Positions 34,326 through 42,078 of a DNA stretch of 46,589 nt are shown here, piece after piece (within the stretch, counting starts at the first letter, position 1; every line of letters starts with the position of its first letter). This DNA comes from Spirochaetota bacterium (GTDB lineage: Bacteria > Spirochaetota > Spirochaetia > JABEVK01). The position numbers were made by a program, and so were the translations under genes. The stretch lies in NCBI GenBank assembly GCA_020049045.1, contig JAIFLN010000110.1, positions 1-46,589 on the forward strand, given 5' to 3'. The notes beneath the pieces were generated by a model, which saw only the letters and a list, made by a program, of their open reading frames with translations, searched no databases and was not told the DNA's origin.

Positions 34326-35723
34326 CTAGAGTTTCTTCAGGACGGGGCCGGTTGCCGTGTCTTCCACAACCCAGCCAAGGATTTTCAGCTGATCTCGAAT
34401 TTCGTCTGAGCGTTTCCACTCTTTGTCCTTTCTCGCCCGGGTGCGGGCTTCTGCCAGAGCAACGATCTGTGCGGGGGCTTCAGAGGGAGCGGGGGCTTTC
34501 AGACCATCCAAACCCAGTCCCAGCACCTCATCCATCGCCAGAACAACGCTCAGTTTCTCTCCGGAAGGAATGGCAGCATCTTTCACTAAGGCCCATAGTA
34601 CGGCCAAAGCCTGAGGCGTTGCGAGGTCGTTTTCGAGAGCCTCTTTCCAGGCCGTCAGATGGGTTGAGCCAAGTTGTGGTTTCACAGCAGGGCCGGCAGC
34701 CTTCCATTCCAGAACCCGTTCGTTTAAGTTTTTACGGGCATTGCGTGCGGCATCAAGAGCTTCCCAAGAAAACGTCAAAGCGCTGCGGTAGTGGGCACCA
34801 AAGCAGAATAAGCGGTAATCGAGGGGATCGTAGCCCTTATCGACCAGGACTTGAAGGGTCAGAAACTCTCCTGAGGATTTGCTCATCTTATCCTTGCTGA
34901 GCAGAAGGAATTCATTGTGAAGCCAATAATTGACCCATTGATGCCCGAGGGCACCCTCACTCTGGGCAATCTCATTGGTGTGGTGTACAGGGATGTGGTC
35001 GATCCCACCGCAATGAATATCAAAACGCTCACCCAAATGATGGATGCCCATGGCCGAGCACTCAATGTGCCAGCCTGGATAGCCTCGGCCCCAGGGGGAA
35101 TCCCAGGTCATTGCTTGATCACCAAACTTGGACTGAGTAAACCATAGGACAAAGTCCCGTGGATTTTTCTTGCCGGCATCCGCTTCGACACGACTGAGGG
35201 CGGGGGCTTCCTGACGTTCCAGAAGTGCCATCTTGCCGTAGTCAGGAAATTTTGCCGTGTTGAAGTACACATTGCCGCCGGCCTGGTAGGTCATGCCGTT
35301 GCCTTCCAGCCGCTGTATCAAGGCAATCATCTGGGGGATATGGTCGGTGGCGGCACAAACCACATCGGGCCTAAGAATATTCAATCTAGCAGTATCGTGA
35401 AAGAACGCCTGGGTGAAGTACTTGGCAATTTCCCACACTGTCATTGCCTTTTCCCGGGCACCCTTGAGCATTTTATCTTCGCCATCATCACCGTCGCCAG
35501 TCAAGTGTCCCACATCGGTGACATTCATCACATGTTTGACCTCATAACCAGCTTGATTCAGAGTTCGGTGGAGAACGTCCTCAAAGAGAAATGCCCTGAG
35601 ATTGCCAATATGGGCATAGTTGTACACGGTGGGACCGCAGCAGTACATCATGACCTTTCCCGGTTCAAGGGGGACAAAATCGACAGTTCGTCGGTCAGGG
35701 GTGTTGTACAGCTTCATGGACAA
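34326..35723 (-). CDS. cysS: Cysteinyl-tRNA synthetase
   Basis: A 465-residue class I synthetase. It has the zinc-ligand Cys in C-C-G-P-T-V-Y, the HIGH-type motif A-H-I-G-N-L-R, the zinc-binding H-I-E-C-S-A-M region with H-C-G-G-I-D-H, and K-D-K-M-S-K-S. The C-terminal anticodon-binding helices are present (E-A-R-T-R-A-R-K-D-K-E-W-K-R-S-D-E-I-R). The start is taken as TTG 35723 because GAGGAG lies 7 nt upstream; the ATG at 35717 is two codons in and equally compatible with homology. First gene of a five-gene overlapping operon with the sigma factor, and divergent from murB. Confidence 0.95.
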   Translation of the reverse strand: MSMKLYNTPDRRTVDFVPLEPGKVMMYCCGPTVYNYAHIGNLRAFLFEDVLHRTLNQAGYEVKHVMNVTDVGHLTGDGDDGEDKMLKGAREKAMTVWEIAKYFTQAFFHDTARLNILRPDVVCAATDHIPQMIALIQRLEGNGMTYQAGGNVYFNTAKFPDYGKMALLERQEAPALSRVEADAGKKNPRDFVLWFTQSKFGDQAMTWDSPWGRGYPGWHIECSAMGIHHLGERFDIHCGGIDHIPVHHTNEIAQSEGALGHQWVNYWLHNEFLLLSKDKMSKSSGEFLTLQVLVDKGYDPLDYRLFCFGAHYRSALTFSWEALDAARNARKNLNERVLEWKAAGPAVKPQLGSTHLTAWKEALENDLATPQALAVLWALVKDAAIPSGEKLSVVLAMDEVLGLGLDGLKAPAPSEAPAQIVALAEARTRARKDKEWKRSDEIRDQLKILGWVVEDTATGPVLKKL

Positions 35724-35749
35724 AGGAGAACTCCTCGGGCTAAATTACA
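35717..35749. promoter_or_regulatory. Overlapping divergent promoters of cysS and murB
   Basis: Plus strand: TGGACA (35717-35722), 18 bp, TAAATT (35741-35746), ending 6 nt before the murB GTG at 35753, which is a leaderless geometry. Minus strand: TGTAAT (35749-35744) overlaps the murB -10 and could serve cysS, with no clear -35. The two promoters cannot be occupied together. Confidence 0.5.
35724..35735. promoter_or_regulatory. 12-bp palindrome covering the cysS Shine-Dalgarno sequence
   Basis: AGGAGAACTCCT is fully self-complementary. It lies between the murB -35 and -10 elements. In the cysS mRNA its 5' half is the ribosome binding site, which could pair with its 3' half. Possible operator or translational hairpin. 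Confidence 0.35.
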
Positions 35750-35752
35750 TGC

Positions 35753-36667
35753 GTGTCCAAAATAGGCGATCTTCTGTCAAAAATCAACCTGTCAGGCACC
35801 TGGCGGCTCGATGAGCCCCTGGCTTCCCACACAACCTTTCAGATCGGAGGACCGGCAGACGCCATGGTCTTCCCCCGTTGTTTGGAAGACGTGCGGGCCA
35901 TTCGGCATCTGGCGCGGTCCGAAGGTCTTCCGCTGTTTCTTCTGGGAAAGGGAGCCAACCTGCTGGTGGCCGACAGAGGGATACGGGGCTTAGTGGTCAA
36001 TCTGACGACTCTGGCCGAATGGTCGTTTGAGAAGGGTTTGTTCCGGGCTCAGGCCGGACTGGAAGTCAGCACCGCCGCCGAAATCGGTCAAAAAGGCGGG
36101 TTCTCCTGTCTCGAATTCCTGAATGCCATGCCCAGCACCGTTGGTGGTGCAGTTTTTATGAATGCCCGCTGTTACGGTGCAGAAATTGCTGATGTCCTCG
36201 ATTCTGTCCTGATCCTGGATGAAAACAACAACGAGCAGATTGTCCCGTTTCTGAAAGATCAATGGTCCTATAAGGTCTCTCCGTTCCAGAATCAGGACCA
36301 AGTCATCCTCGAGGCCTGCTTCCGCACTGTCCCCGCCGCCTCTGAAGAGATTGCCAGGGTTATGAAGGCCAATGCTGATGACCGGCAGTCAAAAGGCCAT
36401 TTCCGTCTCCCCTGTGCCGGCAGCGTATTCAAGAATAATCATGACTTCGGAGCACCCAGCGGTGTCTTGATCGATCGAGTCGGACTCAAGGGTCTTCGTC
36501 GTGGACAGGCCTTTGTCAGCGATTGGCATGCAAACATTATCGTGAATCAAGGTGGGGCCACGGCCGACGACCTTCGAGCGCTGATTCTTGAAGTAAAAGA
36601 CCGGGTTGCTCAGGCTACCGGCTTTGTCCTTGAAGAAGAAGTCATCTACGCTGGAGACTGGACCTAA
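35753..36667 (+). CDS. murB: UDP-N-acetylenolpyruvoylglucosamine reductase MurB
   Basis: A 304-residue FAD enzyme that reduces UDP-GlcNAc-enolpyruvate to UDP-MurNAc in the cytoplasm. Motifs in order: H-T-T-F-Q-I-G-G-P-A-D, L-G-K-G-A-N-L-L-V-A-D (FAD binding), M-P-S-T-V-G-G-A-V-F-M-N-A, Y-K-V-S-P-F-Q, C-A-G-S-V-F-K-N with the catalytic Ser, and H-A-N-I-I-V-N-Q-G-G-A-T-A-D-D near the C-terminus. The start GTG at 35753 has no Shine-Dalgarno sequence but a TAAATT 6 nt before it. It ends 8 bp before the convergent gene; a short inverted repeat (CTAAA/TTTAG) covers both stop codons. Confidence 0.93.
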   Translation: MSKIGDLLSKINLSGTWRLDEPLASHTTFQIGGPADAMVFPRCLEDVRAIRHLARSEGLPLFLLGKGANLLVADRGIRGLVVNLTTLAEWSFEKGLFRAQAGLEVSTAAEIGQKGGFSCLEFLNAMPSTVGGAVFMNARCYGAEIADVLDSVLILDENNNEQIVPFLKDQWSYKVSPFQNQDQVILEACFRTVPAASEEIARVMKANADDRQSKGHFRLPCAGSVFKNNHDFGAPSGVLIDRVGLKGLRRGQAFVSDWHANIIVNQGGATADDLRALILEVKDRVAQATGFVLEEEVIYAGDWT

Positions 36668-36675
36668 AAGCTCCT

Positions 36676-37698
36676 TTAGAACAACCACTTCAGATCGAGC
36701 AAGAAGACCTCACCAGGACCGATCCATCCCAATACAAGCTTTTGGACTTTCCAGCTGGCTGAGACTTCGAAGGTCGGTTCTTTCCATCCTGTTGACATCG
36801 TATGGGAAAACGACTGCGGCTTGACCGCTCCCTCCCAACCGGCAGACCAACGTCCTCGTTCCCAAGGACCACTCAATGAGCCACTGGCGGTGCCGACCCA
36901 TTCTCCCCGGTTCCAAAGCACCTCGCCTCCCGCTGTCCATGCCAGAGAAGGGGCAACGGCTTGGATCCCATGCCCCTTTCCTTGCCATCCACCCTTCCAG
37001 CGGCTCAGCGGCCGACCGAATTCGTTTTCCCATCCTAGCACCCACCCGGCCCAGCCCGCTTCGAGCGAAGCCTGCCAAGGATCGGCGGCATATTTGCCTC
37101 GAAAAATCCAGGGGCCATCCTCCCAGGATGCCCGTGTTCGCCAAGACCACTTGAGCGGTGCCCCGGCCGCAAGCTGGGCAGTGGATTCCACACCAGCAGA
37201 CCACCCTCCTGTTTTCAGACTGACCCCGCCACGCCCCCGGTCAAACCAAGCCGCTGCCATTGGTTCTGGAACGCCGAGTGACCAAGTCCTGTCAGTTCCT
37301 CCGGCAAACGTCCAAGGGCCCAGTACTCCTTTCCATTGAATTCCCGCTTCGAAATCCGCTGGCCGTTGTACCGCCCAGAATCCAGCAGATTCTCCTTCGA
37401 TTCCGAGTCCCCAATGGCCGGAGGACAGCTCGGTTCCTGCAGACCAGGTTCGCTCCCCTTCGAGACCTGAAGAGACCACCAGCGGCCCGAGTTGGAGCAT
37501 TCCGGCTTGAACCCAAGCCGAACCGCCTTCGTCGGGGTGCCACCACCAGCGCCCCTCCCAGTTCCGGGCCGGCTCCCACCAGGAGGAAATTTTCTTTAAG
37601 CGCCCCTGTTCACTGACTATCCCCACTCCGCCCTGGGGAAGAGCGGTCAAAAACGGTGTCATCCCCATCCAGACTAACAACCACAGTAGTTTTTCCAT
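36676..37698 (-). CDS. Exported tryptophan-rich outer-membrane beta-barrel-like protein
   Basis: A 340-residue protein with a signal peptide (M-E-K-L-L-W-L-L-V-W-M-G-M, cleavage near T-A-L-P). The mature part alternates Gly/Trp-rich strands and short turns, ending in F-L-L-D-L-K-W-L-F; the terminal Phe with alternating hydrophobics is the outer-membrane assembly signal. I count 37 Trp in 340 residues (about 11%), one Tyr and no Cys, so Trp seems to supply the whole aromatic girdle. No family is recognised. Only a weak TGTTAG sits 7 nt before the ATG at 37698 and no Shine-Dalgarno sequence is visible. Confidence 0.75.
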   Translation of the reverse strand: MEKLLWLLVWMGMTPFLTALPQGGVGIVSEQGRLKKISSWWEPARNWEGRWWWHPDEGGSAWVQAGMLQLGPLVVSSGLEGERTWSAGTELSSGHWGLGIEGESAGFWAVQRPADFEAGIQWKGVLGPWTFAGGTDRTWSLGVPEPMAAAWFDRGRGGVSLKTGGWSAGVESTAQLAAGAPLKWSWRTRASWEDGPWIFRGKYAADPWQASLEAGWAGWVLGWENEFGRPLSRWKGGWQGKGHGIQAVAPSLAWTAGGEVLWNRGEWVGTASGSLSGPWERGRWSAGWEGAVKPQSFSHTMSTGWKEPTFEVSASWKVQKLVLGWIGPGEVFLLDLKWLF

Positions 37699-37796
37699 AC
37701 TGGCGCTAACAGGTTTACAGCCCTTCTCGCTTGCAGTTTCAGAAAGTTCATGCGAGAGTGAATGGGGCTTTACCCGCCCCTCGGAGGTTGTTTTTC
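37699..37796. other. Divergent region before ackA
   Basis: A 98-bp gap between the Trp-rich gene and ackA. No good promoter was found for either. A hairpin GGGGC/GCCCC (37764-37780, 7-nt loop) ends three bases before the ackA Shine-Dalgarno sequence GGAGGT (37783-37788), so unlike many first genes here ackA has an ordinary leader. Confidence 0.4.
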
Positions 37797-39125
37797 ATGG
37801 TCATTCTCACGCTGAATTGCGGAAGTTCTTCTGTCAAATACCAGGTTTATCACTGGGACGAACAAAAGGTTCTTGCCAAAGGGCTCGTCGAGCGGGTTGG
37901 TTCCACCGAAGCTGTCCTGGAACACCAGACCCATCACAGCGAAACCTTGACGCTGACCCGGGAAATCCCGGACCACCAGACCGCTATCCAGATGATTCTG
38001 GACCATATCGTTGACAGCCGCGTTGGAGTTGTCAAATCGATTGCCGAGGTTGTGGCGGTCGGGCACCGTGTGCTCCATGGCGGACAAAAATTCGTCAAGT
38101 CCGTGCAGATCACTCCCGAATCACTGCAGACCTTCCGTGAGATGGTCGACCTTGGCCCCCTCCACATGCCGGCCAACATCTCTGGAATTGAAGCCGCCCA
38201 GCGTGTGATGCCCAACGTTCCCCATGTGGCCGTCATGGATACCGCTTGGCACCAGACCATGCCCGCTTCCAGTTACACCTACGCCGTTCCCTACGACTGG
38301 TACAGCTACTATGGTGTACGCCGCTATGGTTTTCATGGCACCAGCTTTCTCTACACTGCCAAGCGAGCTGCCGCCATCTTAGGGAAGAAACCGACTGAGA
38401 CCAACCTTATTATCGCGCATGTAGGAAACGGTGCTTCGATGAGCGCCATCAAAGACGGTTGCGCCCTCGACACCTCCATGGGTCTGACACCCCTGGAAGG
38501 TCTGGTTATGGGAACCCGCTCCGGCGACATGGACCCGGCCATCATCAACTACATTGCCCGCCGAACGGGCATGACAAACCAGCAAATCGACACGGAACTC
38601 AACAAAAAGTCGGGTATTTTGGGTATTACCGGCCGCTTCAGCGACCGGCGCGATATGACCAAAGCCGCCGATGAGGGCGATGTCCGGTCGTTGCTGGCCC
38701 TCCAGATCGAAGGCTACCGCATCAAGAAATATATTGGTTCGTACATGGCCGCTATCGGCCGTGTCGATGCCGTGGTCTTTACCGCGGGTGTCGGCGAAAT
38801 GAGCTGGCGGGTACGCCAGGAGGCTCTGCTGGGACTGGACAATTTGGGCATCATCCTCGACGTTGAAAAAAACAAACTCAGTATGACCCGCAATGCCGAA
38901 ACCCGCATCAGCGCTGATCATTCCCCGATTGCCATCTACATCATCCCCACCGATGAAGAACTGGTCATGACAGAAGATACCTACGCCATTATGAAAGGTA
39001 CCTATGACATCCACACGAATTTCACCTATTCGTTTGAAGATCCGAACTATGTCAATAAAGAACGGGCCAAGGCTCTTGAAAAGGAACTAGTCCGAAAGCC
39101 TGCTCTGAAGGAAATTCTCGCCTGA
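37797..39125 (+). CDS. ackA: Acetate kinase
   Basis: A 442-residue ASKHA-fold enzyme that interconverts acetyl phosphate plus ADP with acetate plus ATP. Signatures: [49 protein letters not shown] and F-T-A-G-V-G-E. The active-site Arg, His and Asp regions are intact. The C-terminus runs about 40 residues beyond the usual D-E-E-L end, finishing in a charged helix. ATG 37797 has GGAGGT 8 nt upstream; an in-frame TTG at 37731 is not needed. Its usual partner pta is not adjacent. It probably makes ATP in acetate-producing fermentation. Confidence 0.96.
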   Translation: MVILTLNCGSSSVKYQVYHWDEQKVLAKGLVERVGSTEAVLEHQTHHSETLTLTREIPDHQTAIQMILDHIVDSRVGVVKSIAEVVAVGHRVLHGGQKFVKSVQITPESLQTFREMVDLGPLHMPANISGIEAAQRVMPNVPHVAVMDTAWHQTMPASSYTYAVPYDWYSYYGVRRYGFHGTSFLYTAKRAAAILGKKPTETNLIIAHVGNGASMSAIKDGCALDTSMGLTPLEGLVMGTRSGDMDPAIINYIARRTGMTNQQIDTELNKKSGILGITGRFSDRRDMTKAADEGDVRSLLALQIEGYRIKKYIGSYMAAIGRVDAVVFTAGVGEMSWRVRQEALLGLDNLGIILDVEKNKLSMTRNAETRISADHSPIAIYIIPTDEELVMTEDTYAIMKGTYDIHTNFTYSFEDPNYVNKERAKALEKELVRKPALKEILA

Positions 39126-39130
39126 CTTTA

Positions 39131-39172
39131 GGAAAGCATCGAAGAATCCGTCAGGAAATTCGATAGCTTTCC
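39131..39172. terminator. Long inverted repeat between convergent ackA and M28 peptidase genes
   Basis: GGAAAGCATCGAA (39131-39143) pairs with TTCGATAGCTTTCC (39159-39172) over 13 bp with a single bulged A and a 15-nt loop. The right arm covers the last codons of the peptidase gene and the left arm starts just after the ackA stop. There is no T-run on either strand, so it is probably a bidirectional transcript end or RNA-stabilising stem rather than a standard intrinsic terminator. Confidence 0.5.
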
Positions 39173-39996
39173 AGTTTGTCGAGGATCTCGGTCATCAGTA
39201 CCCGGCTGGCGGGCCAGAGTGCCTCCGGCCTGTCTCCCGCCGTGTGCATGGTTCGCCAAGCCGGTGGAAGATCGCCGGGGGCAACCCCTCCCAATTCTCC
39301 GGGCTCTTCCCGCAGTTGACGGTACGCCAGCGCTTGCTTTCGCGGCAGAAGACTGATCTGGACAGCGGGTATGCCAGCCAAAAATAGTCCAAGATCATCG
39401 GAAAACGGTGTGTTGACTTCAATCGTGTCTCCGGCTCCGCAGGTGGCCAACCAACGGCGGGCCCCCAAACGGGCGCGGGCATAAGCGTCTAGATCGGTGG
39501 GAAGCGACTCCGAGCGGGTCTTACGGATCAAGTGCTCTCCCAAATGCCCAAGAACCACGGTATCGCCGATTCCCGTCATATCGAGGACAACGGGAAACAA
39601 TCCAGGAATCGGGCCCCAGTGCCGGGCCAAAGCATACGCACCCTGCTCCGAGGCGGGAGCACCCGAGGCCAACTCCTCCCCGTCGGTGAAGACAACCCGG
39701 AGAGGTTCACTTTTATGTGACCGCCGAAGATAATCCACCAGTGCCAGAACACTCGCGCCATTGTCATTTGCCCCCGGAACCCCAGCCACCCGGTCGTAAT
39801 GGGCCACCAGAACTTTTTCTCCTGCCTGGGGAACCTGGCTGCGGTTGCCACGGACCTGGACGTGCCGGAATGAACCTGTTCTAACCAGCTCAAACGGTAT
39901 CACCGCTGCATGCAGAACCTGGGCCAGAAGTTTAAGACGGTCAGCAGCCGGGTCACAAAAGGGGAGAAACCAGGGTGGCAAGACAGGGGCAGGCAT
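39151..39996 (-). CDS. M28-family zinc peptidase
   Basis: A 281-residue protein with the M28 zinc-site pattern: A-H-Y-D-R-V with P-G-A-N-D-N-G-A-S, F-T-D-G-E-E-L, D-M-T-G-I-G-D and the final T-M-H-T-A-G-D-R-P-E. The five co-catalytic zinc ligands and the catalytic Glu can all be placed. No signal peptide is present, so it is probably a cytoplasmic aminopeptidase, though the substrate cannot be told. ATG 39996 is preceded by an extended -10 (TGT-TATAAC) ending 6 nt before it and no Shine-Dalgarno sequence. It is divergent from dacA. Confidence 0.88.
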   Translation of the reverse strand: MPAPVLPPWFLPFCDPAADRLKLLAQVLHAAVIPFELVRTGSFRHVQVRGNRSQVPQAGEKVLVAHYDRVAGVPGANDNGASVLALVDYLRRSHKSEPLRVVFTDGEELASGAPASEQGAYALARHWGPIPGLFPVVLDMTGIGDTVVLGHLGEHLIRKTRSESLPTDLDAYARARLGARRWLATCGAGDTIEVNTPFSDDLGLFLAGIPAVQISLLPRKQALAYRQLREEPGELGGVAPGDLPPAWRTMHTAGDRPEALWPASRVLMTEILDKLESYRIS

Positions 39997-40002
39997 GACG
40001 CA

Positions 40003-40031
40003 GTTATAACATGGGTCCGGCGCTTTGTCTT
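40003..40031 (-). promoter_or_regulatory. Promoter of the M28 peptidase gene, leaderless geometry
   Basis: Minus strand AAGACA (40031-40026), 17 bp, TATAAC (40008-40003) with a TG extension. It ends 6 nt before the ATG at 39996. Confidence 0.5.
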
Positions 40032-40059
40032 GACCGCCTCGACACCCCCGGTCTAGTCT
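40030..40059 (+). promoter_or_regulatory. Promoter of dacA, leaderless geometry
   Basis: TTGACC (40030-40035), 18 bp, TAGTCT (40054-40059), ending 7 nt before the GTG at 40067. The -35 overlaps that of the divergent peptidase promoter. Confidence 0.4.
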
Positions 40060-40066
40060 GAGTGCC

Positions 40067-41290
40067 GTGATCCGCTCCCTGTGTTTCCTCCTGTTCCTAT
40101 TCCCCTTGGTTGTTTCGGCTCAAGACCTGATCCCGGAGGTACCGGCAGCGGTTTTACTCGACCAGACTTCCGGCAGGGTTCTCTACCAGAAACTGCCGGA
40201 CCGTCCGTTTCCACCTGCTTCGCTCACCAAGCTGATGACTCTGCATTTGGCCTGGGAAGCCTTGGGAACCCAGAAGGTTCAGGCTTCCGATCTGGTACCG
40301 GTCACCGACAAGACGAGTGGAAAAGCGGTTCCCCCAGGGTCCAGCCTGATGTTCCTCGAAGCCGGACAGCGGGTTAGCTTCAAGGATCTGATGCTGGGAT
40401 TGGCAGTGGTCTCGGGGAACGATGCGGGAATGACTCTCGCCCACTTTTTGGGTGGCTCCCAGGAAGGGTTTGTGATGCAGATGAATGCAGCTGCCCAAGC
40501 CCAGGGTCTGACGAGCACCGTTTTTTTTGATAGTTACGGTTACGATTCCCGCAATAGGACAACGGCGGCAGATTTTGCCAAGTTCTGCCGGTTTTACCTG
40601 CAGGCGCACCCTCAAAGTGTTCAGGTGCTCCATAACCAAAGACAATTCTCTTATCCCCTGACCGAGAACCAAGCTCCGGGAGACCACCGCAAACTCAACA
40701 CCATCACCCAGCCCAATCGCAATACTCTCCTGGGAGCCTATGCAGGTGCTGATGGTCTCAAGACCGGCTATATCGAGGAGTCAGGCTACAATCTGGCTGC
40801 AACGGCCCTGAGAGGAGATCAAAGGCTTGTCGTGGTGCTTTTGGGCGTACAGGCTAACGACGCCTTGGAGGGCGGTCGGCTGCGGACAGCGGCTGGAGCG
40901 CGCTTGTTCGATTTTGGCTTCTCGACCTACCCTTTACGAGCGCTGCCGATGCCCGAGCTCAAGCCGCTGCGGGTGTGGTACTCCGACCCTGGTACAGTTT
41001 TGGTGGCACCGAACGGCCCCACTGTCTATCCTTTGGCTCAGGAGGAAGCTGCGGGAATAGAGGTGAGAGTCGAGGGTACCTTGGACGCAATTGGCCCTCT
41101 CGCTTCAGGGACTATTGTAGGAAAGGTAATCTGGAGCCGCGGTTCCCGGGATTTTTACAGTATTACCCTGAAAACAGTGAACCCGGCCCCATCAGCTCCT
41201 TGGTGGACGGGGCTGTGGGACGCAATCGTCCTGTTTTTCCGAGGGCTTACGGGAACCCCGGAACCGACCCGCTTCGGTAACCATACGTAA
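40067..41290 (+). CDS. dacA: D-alanyl-D-alanine carboxypeptidase (PBP5/DacA-type)
   Basis: A 407-residue low-molecular-weight penicillin-binding protein. It has a signal peptide (MIRSLCFLLFLFPLVVS-A), the serine hydrolase motifs S52-L-T-K55, S116-G-N118 and K232-T-G, a beta-rich PBP5_C domain (about residues 285-375) and an amphipathic C-terminal anchor with P-W-W-T-G-L-W-D-A-I-V-L-F-F. It removes the terminal D-Ala of peptidoglycan pentapeptides on the periplasmic face of the inner membrane. The start is GTG at 40067, with no Shine-Dalgarno sequence. Its last 44 bp overlap the convergent GNAT gene. Confidence 0.93.
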   Translation: MIRSLCFLLFLFPLVVSAQDLIPEVPAAVLLDQTSGRVLYQKLPDRPFPPASLTKLMTLHLAWEALGTQKVQASDLVPVTDKTSGKAVPPGSSLMFLEAGQRVSFKDLMLGLAVVSGNDAGMTLAHFLGGSQEGFVMQMNAAAQAQGLTSTVFFDSYGYDSRNRTTAADFAKFCRFYLQAHPQSVQVLHNQRQFSYPLTENQAPGDHRKLNTITQPNRNTLLGAYAGADGLKTGYIEESGYNLAATALRGDQRLVVVLLGVQANDALEGGRLRTAAGARLFDFGFSTYPLRALPMPELKPLRVWYSDPGTVLVAPNGPTVYPLAQEEAAGIEVRVEGTLDAIGPLASGTIVGKVIWSRGSRDFYSITLKTVNPAPSAPWWTGLWDAIVLFFRGLTGTPEPTRFGNHT

Positions 41291-42074
41291 TCGTAAAGGA
41301 CGTGCTGGAGGTAAAGCCCAAGGAGCGGTAGAGCCCCAAGGCGGAGTGATTGGATTTCTTGACAAAAAGGCAGGCCCCACGCCCCTGGCGGTTGAGTCGG
41401 TCCAGTAAAAATGCAAGCAGTCGCTTCTGCAACCCCTGCCCCCGATATTCAGGGCGGGTATAAACACCCCCGATCTGTGCCCACTGCGTCGTCAAAGCGT
41501 TCGTGCCGGCCTTGGCAAGCGGTGTCCGACCTTCCCATAGTGCTGCGATCTCTTGTTTTCGCACAGCCTTCCAGAAGTGCAGCCGGCTGATCAAGGGTTG
41601 AAACTCCGCAGGATCAAACAGAACCTCTTCCTTTTCATAGGCTTCCTGCAAGGAAAAAAGTCGGTCTCCATCGTCAGAAACAACGGTGCGCAGATGACCT
41701 GAGCCTTCGGGAATGTCCACCTCAAGCCTCGGGCGGACCAGAAACTCATAGTCAACTCTTCGAAGAATTCGTGAAGACGGCATTAAGGTTTCGCAGCGGG
41801 CAACCCATAGTGCAGGCCCCATCAGGCACCAGGACTCTGCAACCCTATCCAAGACGGCACGAGCTCCTGTCTCCAGAGCTGAATCCCAGGGTTCAGGAAG
41901 CACCGGATAGACCACCCCTGCCGACCGTATCCCCAGGGCCGCACGGGTAGAACCGCCTTGTGAGGCGGCCCATAGCTTCAGATTCTCCTGGGCCAAAAGG
42001 CCCGTCGTCAAGGGCTCTAGTTCTGTCACCCAAGCCGGTATGGTCCGGCAGAGTTCCCAACCTCGCAAGGCCAT
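41247..42074 (-). CDS. GNAT-family N-acetyltransferase
   Basis: A 275-residue protein whose C-terminal half is a GNAT domain: I-G-G-V-Y-T-R-P-E-Y-R-G-Q-G-L-Q-K-R-L-L is the acetyl-CoA motif A (R/Q-x-x-G-x-G/A) and L-F-V-K-K-S-N-H-S-A-L-G-L-Y-R-S-L-G-F is motif B. The first 130 residues are less conserved and may be a degenerate second GNAT fold. Substrate unknown. The ATG lies 4 nt after the GH3 stop (TAACACAATG), so it is probably translated by coupling to that gene. Overlaps the dacA 3' end. Confidence 0.85.
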   Translation of the reverse strand: MALRGWELCRTIPAWVTELEPLTTGLLAQENLKLWAASQGGSTRAALGIRSAGVVYPVLPEPWDSALETGARAVLDRVAESWCLMGPALWVARCETLMPSSRILRRVDYEFLVRPRLEVDIPEGSGHLRTVVSDDGDRLFSLQEAYEKEEVLFDPAEFQPLISRLHFWKAVRKQEIAALWEGRTPLAKAGTNALTTQWAQIGGVYTRPEYRGQGLQKRLLAFLLDRLNRQGRGACLFVKKSNHSALGLYRSLGFTSSTSFTITYGYRSGSVPGFP

Positions 42075-42078
42075 TGTG

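Noticed and set aside
36664-36679. CTAAA/TTTAG hairpin at the murB/Trp-rich junction as a terminator
   Set aside because: Only five base pairs formed largely by the two stop codons themselves, with no T-run; too weak to claim.
37731-37796. N-terminal extension of ackA from the TTG at 37731
   Set aside because: The extra 22 residues do not match acetate kinases, and GGAGGT stands 8 nt before the ATG at 37797, which starts with the conserved L-N-C-G-S-S-S motif.
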